Origin: Pseudomonadota bacterium
GTDB lineage: Bacteria > Desulfobacterota > Desulfobulbia > Desulfobulbales > JAGXFP01
Reading direction: 5' to 3'
DNA: 64,000 nucleotides
Assembly (NCBI GenBank): GCA_018814305.1
Contig: JAHJAA010000089.1
Coordinates: 17,533 to 81,532 of the forward strand
The translations under genes and the position numbers were made by a program. This document shows, piece by piece, positions 61,217 through 64,000 of the stretch. Each line of letters starts with the position of its first letter. The first letter of the stretch is position 1. Under the pieces are notes generated by a model. It was given only the letters and a program-made list of their open reading frames with translations. It was not told the DNA's origin and made no database searches.

Positions 61217-61608
61217 TTCGTCTCTGGTCGTCCTCTGGTCGGTTTGAAAATTTCGTGTGCCGCTTTTCCCATCCCTCCTGAAAACCGCTCCTGAGATTGC
61301 TTTGAAAAATAACTCTCCGCAATCACCGACATGATTATACGCCTTTTACATTCAAAGTTGGACAGAGAAACAGAAAGACGTTCTATTTTGCCCGATGATT
61401 GGCTATTATTGACCCCTAACACCTATATATCGGTAAGTTTTGACTGAGATGACGGGTTTCTATCCTGGAAATATGGATGAAATCTTCAGCCAATTGAGTC
61501 AAGATAGTTTGGAAATATCTTCACCAAACATCGGGATGAAATAGTTGAGTATTGTGTCCCCGAAACTCTCCACAGGCATGAGTCAAAACGAGACTTGACC
61601 CCTTTTTC
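61217..61608. other. Island region without recognisable gene
   Basis: No AbiEi antitoxin or other gene is seen where one is expected before AbiEii. CTCTGGTCG occurs twice near 61221-61241, and the motif GACTTGACCCCTTTTT at 61593-61607 recurs in the region (62970 and, inverted, near 63325). Confidence 0.5.
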
Positions 61609-62568
61609 ATTACAAAAGAGAAACTTTACAGCGAAGCCCAGGCAACCGGCTTTCGACCGGAAATTCTGGAAAAGGTAATCCAGCTCCTCAATTTACTGGA
61701 AGCCTTCCAGGGCCACCCGTTTCTGCAAGGCCGTCTGGTACTCAAAGGGGGAACCGCCCTAAATCTGTTTTATTTTGACGTGCCCAGGCTGTCGGTTGAT
61801 ATAGATCTTAACTATATCGGGGCAGTAAGCAGAGAAACCATGCTCGAAGAAAGACCAAAGCTTGAAGAAGCTGTTCAGGCTGTTTGTTCCAGGGAGGGAT
61901 TCACAATCCGCCGTCTACCCACAGATCATGCCGGGGCCAAATGGCAATTACGTTATGAAAGCAGCATCGGCCAGCCTGGCAACCTGGAAGTAGATCTGAA
62001 TTTCATGTTTCGTGTACCACTTTGGCCGATAAGTTTAATGGACTCAAAACAGGTAGGTTCTTATCAGGCCACTGCTGTGCCTATTCTGGATATTCATGAA
62101 ATAGCCGCCGGTAAAATTGCAGCACTCCTTGCCAGACAGGCAAGCCGTGATCTTTTTGATGCCCATCTACTTTTAACCCAACAAGAATTAGATCCCCGGA
62201 TGCTCCGGCTGGCTTTTGTTGTCTATGGAGCAATGAACCGAGTAGATTGGCGATCAGTATCCATTGATAATGTCAACTTCAATGCAAGGGAACTTGAGAA
62301 CAGCCTAATTCCGGTACTGGCCGGGAATGCCCTTGGGGGTAACGATATTCATACCTGGACAAACTCTCTAGTGGATGAATGCAGAGCAGCGCTTTCCGTA
62401 GTTCTGCCTTTGGCGGAAAATGAAAGAGAATTTCTGGATGGATTGCTTGACCGTGGAAGGATCGATCCTTCATTGCTAACAGACGATCCTGCCATGACAG
62501 ACCGGATAAATTCTCACCCTCTATTGGCCTGGAAGGCCTTGAATGTAAAGCAGCAAAATAGTATCTGA
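61609..62568 (+). pseudogene. AbiEii/AbiGii-type nucleotidyltransferase toxin without start codon
   Basis: The frame is open from a stop at 61579 and reads ITKEKLYSEAQATGFRPEIL, the normal AbiEii N-terminus, but the first codon is ATT and no ATG, GTG or TTG precedes it. A GTG at 61780 lies after the essential LVLKGGTALNLFYF motif. The catalytic block continues as RLSVDIDLNY, and the C-terminus (HPLLAWKALNVKQQ) is intact. The bases before the frame match a dispersed repeat (GACTTGACCCCTTTTT), so an insertion or deletion probably removed the start and the AbiEi antitoxin gene. Confidence 0.8.
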
Positions 62569-62612
62569 AATTGTTATTTCTCCTCGTTACAGTGTTCAAG
62601 CCAACCATTCAA

Positions 62613-62729
62613 TTAAGGTCTCTTGGAGAGTTGGGGTACCCCCAAATTTCTCTTGTCGGTGCCAGACAAAAACGTGACGAGGTCAGTACATTGATCGCTA
62701 ATGGTGTTGATCCCGTAGCTTCACATAAA
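62613..62729 (+). pseudogene. Fragment of a P4-type tyrosine integrase
   Basis: The frame reads LRSLGELGYPQISLVGARQ and KRDEVSTLIANGVDPVA, which is the N-terminal arm-DNA-binding domain (DUF4102) pattern of P4-like integrases. No catalytic domain follows. It directly follows the AbiEii remnant and fits the tRNA-Phe scar at 61120-61174. Confidence 0.75.
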
Positions 62730-63019
62730 ACCAGAAGATCTGGTCATCCTTTACTGTAAGAGTGACAACTATTCTCGAGCTCTTTCGATAAGAGGCCCGG
62801 CAATACTTTCTGAAACGTTGATACATCAGATATTCCATCAACTTTGTGGAAATTTTGGGACGCTGAGCCGGTTGCTTGTAGTGCTAACAAGAAGAAGTAG
62901 AACTGATTGGCGATATTCATTTTGTAAGGTAAGTTGGGGTAAAAGTTGGTGAGCAGGGTAGGCAAAAAACAAAAGCGGACTTGCCCCCTCGCCATCATTT
63001 TGAAGTGTGTGTTGCGGGA

Positions 63020-63131
63020 CGCTCTTAAATAACTAAACAACATGCGTGTTAAGATAAAGCCCAGACTCATGACTTCAATAGATTCAGGATGGGTAAGGAA
63101 AGGGATCAAGTTAATTAGTTATTTAAGAGCG
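63020..63131. repeat. 112-bp element with 15-bp terminal inverted repeats
   Basis: CGCTCTTAAATAACT at 63020-63034 is repeated inverted at 63117-63131. The left 52 bases recur at 63273-63324. The form is that of a MITE or solo insertion-sequence relic. Confidence 0.75.
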
Positions 63132-63211
63132 TTATATATAATAATTACAAAAGGTTAAGCCTGGACATTGTAAACCAAAAAAAATAATCTTATAAGATAG
63201 GCAAAAAAGAA

Positions 63212-63258
63212 ACCTCCTGTTAAGAAATAGGCGCCAACCAAAATCTCAAACAGGAGGT
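63212..63258. repeat. Inverted repeat with embedded ribosome-binding site
   Basis: ACCTCCTGTT and AACAGGAGGT form a 10-bp stem 27 bases apart. The right arm contains AGGAGGT before an ATG at 63264, which may be the start of a lost transposase gene. Confidence 0.6.
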
Positions 63259-63272
63259 CTCAAATGTGTTGC

Positions 63273-63324
63273 GCTCTTAAATAACTAAACAACATGTGTG
63301 TTAAGATAAAGCCCAGACTCATGA
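63273..63324. repeat. Second, truncated copy of the 63020 element
   Basis: It matches 63021-63072 over 52 bases with one mismatch, and is cut off by the GGGTCAAGTCCGCTCTTGG repeat motif instead of continuing to the right end. Confidence 0.85.
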
Positions 63325-63384
63325 AAAAAGGGTCAAGTCCGCTCTTGGCTTTTGTTGCAAAAATTCAATTATTCCGGGTTGATA

Positions 63385-63413
63385 CGCTGGGGTCGGGCCA
63401 CGCTAACTAATTG
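63385..63413. repeat. 29-bp direct repeat, copy 1
   Basis: Identical to the copy at 63424-63452; begins CGCTGGGGTCGG and ends CTAACTAATTG. The two copies are 10 bases apart. Confidence 0.9.
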
Positions 63414-63423
63414 GATTTGGGGG

Positions 63424-63452
63424 CGCTGGGGTCGGGCCACGCTAACTAATTG
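63424..63452. repeat. 29-bp direct repeat, copy 2
   Basis: Identical to the copy at 63385-63413. A pair this close suggests slippage or a double insertion of the same fragment. Confidence 0.9.
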
Positions 63453-63606
63453 TAATCATTTGTAATTACAATCTGAAATAGGAATTTTCAGGGGCTATAA
63501 TGACGTTTTTAGGGCCAAAAACGCAAATATAGGCTGGGTGGGGTAAGGTCACTCAACCCCGTCTAATTTCATTAAAAGCAAACATACTCTTGAGCTGAAG
63601 GTATAA

Positions 63607-63873
63607 TCAGACAGAGCGAATCGGCCCGGGATACCCTGCGACGATTGAATCAGCAGTTATCAAAGTAATGCCTTCCGTCATCGCCTGGGCGACCAGAATC
63701 CGGTCAAAGGGATCTTTATGGATGGGCGGCAGGGTGTCGATGGCAACGGCATGTTCGCTGGTAATCGGTAGCTCATTGTACCCGTTGTCCAGTAAAGATC
63801 GGCGTAAAACCCTTGCGTCTACATGAAAATCTGCCCGGCCAAGCCCAAGTTTGATGGCAATCTGAGCGCGGAC
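63607..63873 (-). pseudogene. PIN-domain (VapC-like) toxin, N-terminally truncated
   Basis: The frame ends normally (LITADSIVAGYPGPIRSV) and contains the C-terminal PIN blocks HKDPFDRILVAQAMTEG and LITAD with conserved Asp residues. On the N-terminal side it reaches a stop codon at 63874-63876 just before QIAIKLGLGR, where the intact family would still need about 45 residues including the first catalytic Asp. No antitoxin gene is seen. It is a decayed type II toxin gene. Confidence 0.85.
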
Positions 63874-63930
63874 TCAGAAAATGATGGGAATTTCGGTGAT
63901 TTTGGACGAGATATGTGAAGGAAGAGAAAC

Positions 63931-63973
63931 GGAGCCCCCTCATGTTTCTTGGCGGAAGCGTTTAGGGGGCTCC
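63931..63973. repeat. 10-bp inverted repeat
   Basis: GGAGCCCCCT (63931-63940) and AGGGGGCTCC (63964-63973) form a perfect stem with a 23-base loop. It may be a terminator arm or part of a repeat that continues beyond the window. Confidence 0.55.
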
Positions 63974-64000
63974 TACCCCTAAAAGGTAGAAGAAATAATA

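Larger units (their letters stand above)
62730..63606. other. Repeat-rich relic region
   Basis: No real gene is seen. The stretch consists of the repeats listed below, a GACTTGCCCCC motif near 62970, and AT-rich filler. A minus-strand frame at 62744-63109 is largely a translation of repeat sequence. Confidence 0.6.

Noticed and set aside
61008..61322. 104-codon minus-strand frame containing GPGIEPGTHGFSVRCS
   Set aside because: That phrase is the well-known false translation of the 3' end of a tRNA gene read backwards. It supports the tRNA scar, not a protein.
62744..63109. 121-codon minus-strand frame
   Set aside because: Its N-terminal part is translation of the repeated element at 63020-63072 and the rest has no family signal.
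63385..63452. Two identical 29-bp repeats, CRISPR-like in length
   Set aside because: There are only two copies, with a 10-base spacer and no cas genes.

Overview
The window comes from a Gram-negative bacterium, most likely a Desulfobacterota member of the Desulfobulbales type. The evidence is an outer-membrane assembly lipoprotein (BamD), LPS heptose chemistry (HldE2-type domain), a CcsA-type cytochrome c assembly protein, an ASKHA/2Fe-2S corrinoid-protein activator, a CooT-type nickel protein of carbon monoxide dehydrogenase systems, hemerythrin, and GAF/sigma-54 regulation. The lineage is inferred from gene content, because no 16S rRNA or other phylogenetic marker was compared. Most of the window is ordinary chromosomal backbone with tight operons and many ATGA stop/start overlaps. 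Only the last 3 kb is clearly accessory.

Layout. 0-1.3 kb: end of a class III nucleotide cyclase and a CcsA-like haem protein. 1.6-5.1 kb: a surface/periplasm locus with a TPR-caspase protein, a glycine-rich secreted protein and a LamG/FISUMP lipoprotein. 5.2-9.2 kb: a DUF4143-type ATPase, a membrane protein, an MFS exporter and a thioesterase. 9.2-18.2 kb (minus strand): a complete MoxR-DUF58-BatX-like-BatA-BatB-BatC-BatD-BatE operon. 18.7-25.6 kb: a DUF1566 protein, GlgX with an SGNH hydrolase, PpnP, a GAF/sigma-54 activator and QueH. 25.6-32.9 kb: BamD, TrxB, TrxA, HEAT protein, AspS, HisS, PilZ and a CoA-binding protein. 33.1-41.1 kb: CooT plus a His-tailed partner, a HAD phosphatase, NadB, a CBS protein, a CPA2 antiporter and the ASKHA activator. 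41.3-47.8 kb: a nitrilase/HldE2 fusion, a MORN-TPR protein, FlgO-domain proteins and a large acidic single-pass membrane protein. 47.9-53.6 kb (minus): cNMP-binding protein, small membrane protein, Lgt, fused M16 protease and Rpe. 53.7-56.7 kb: a Dus enzyme coupled to a degenerate Fic-like protein, then a membrane protein and a DUF3106 protein. 57.1-57.8 kb: a self-contained unit of two paralogous 67-residue membrane proteins with a near-consensus sigma-54 promoter and a strong terminator. 58-61.2 kb: SMUG1, hemerythrin, a truncated carbonic anhydrase, tRNA-Arg and an eight-repeat MORN protein. 61.1-64 kb: a decayed island, with a 3' tRNA-Phe scar, an AbiEii toxin without a start codon, a P4-type integrase fragment, repeats and a truncated PIN toxin.

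The most promising under-described items are the sigma-54-driven twin membrane-protein unit; a set of roughly 110-120 bp nested palindromes between genes (12.0, 24.9 and 57.0 kb, with a collapsed copy at 44.5 kb and a 112-bp TIR element at 63.0 kb); the nitrilase/HldE2 fusion; the Fic-like protein lacking the catalytic residues; and the membrane protein whose acidic cytoplasmic tail carries repeated FliM-like D-x-L-L motifs beside FlgO-domain genes.
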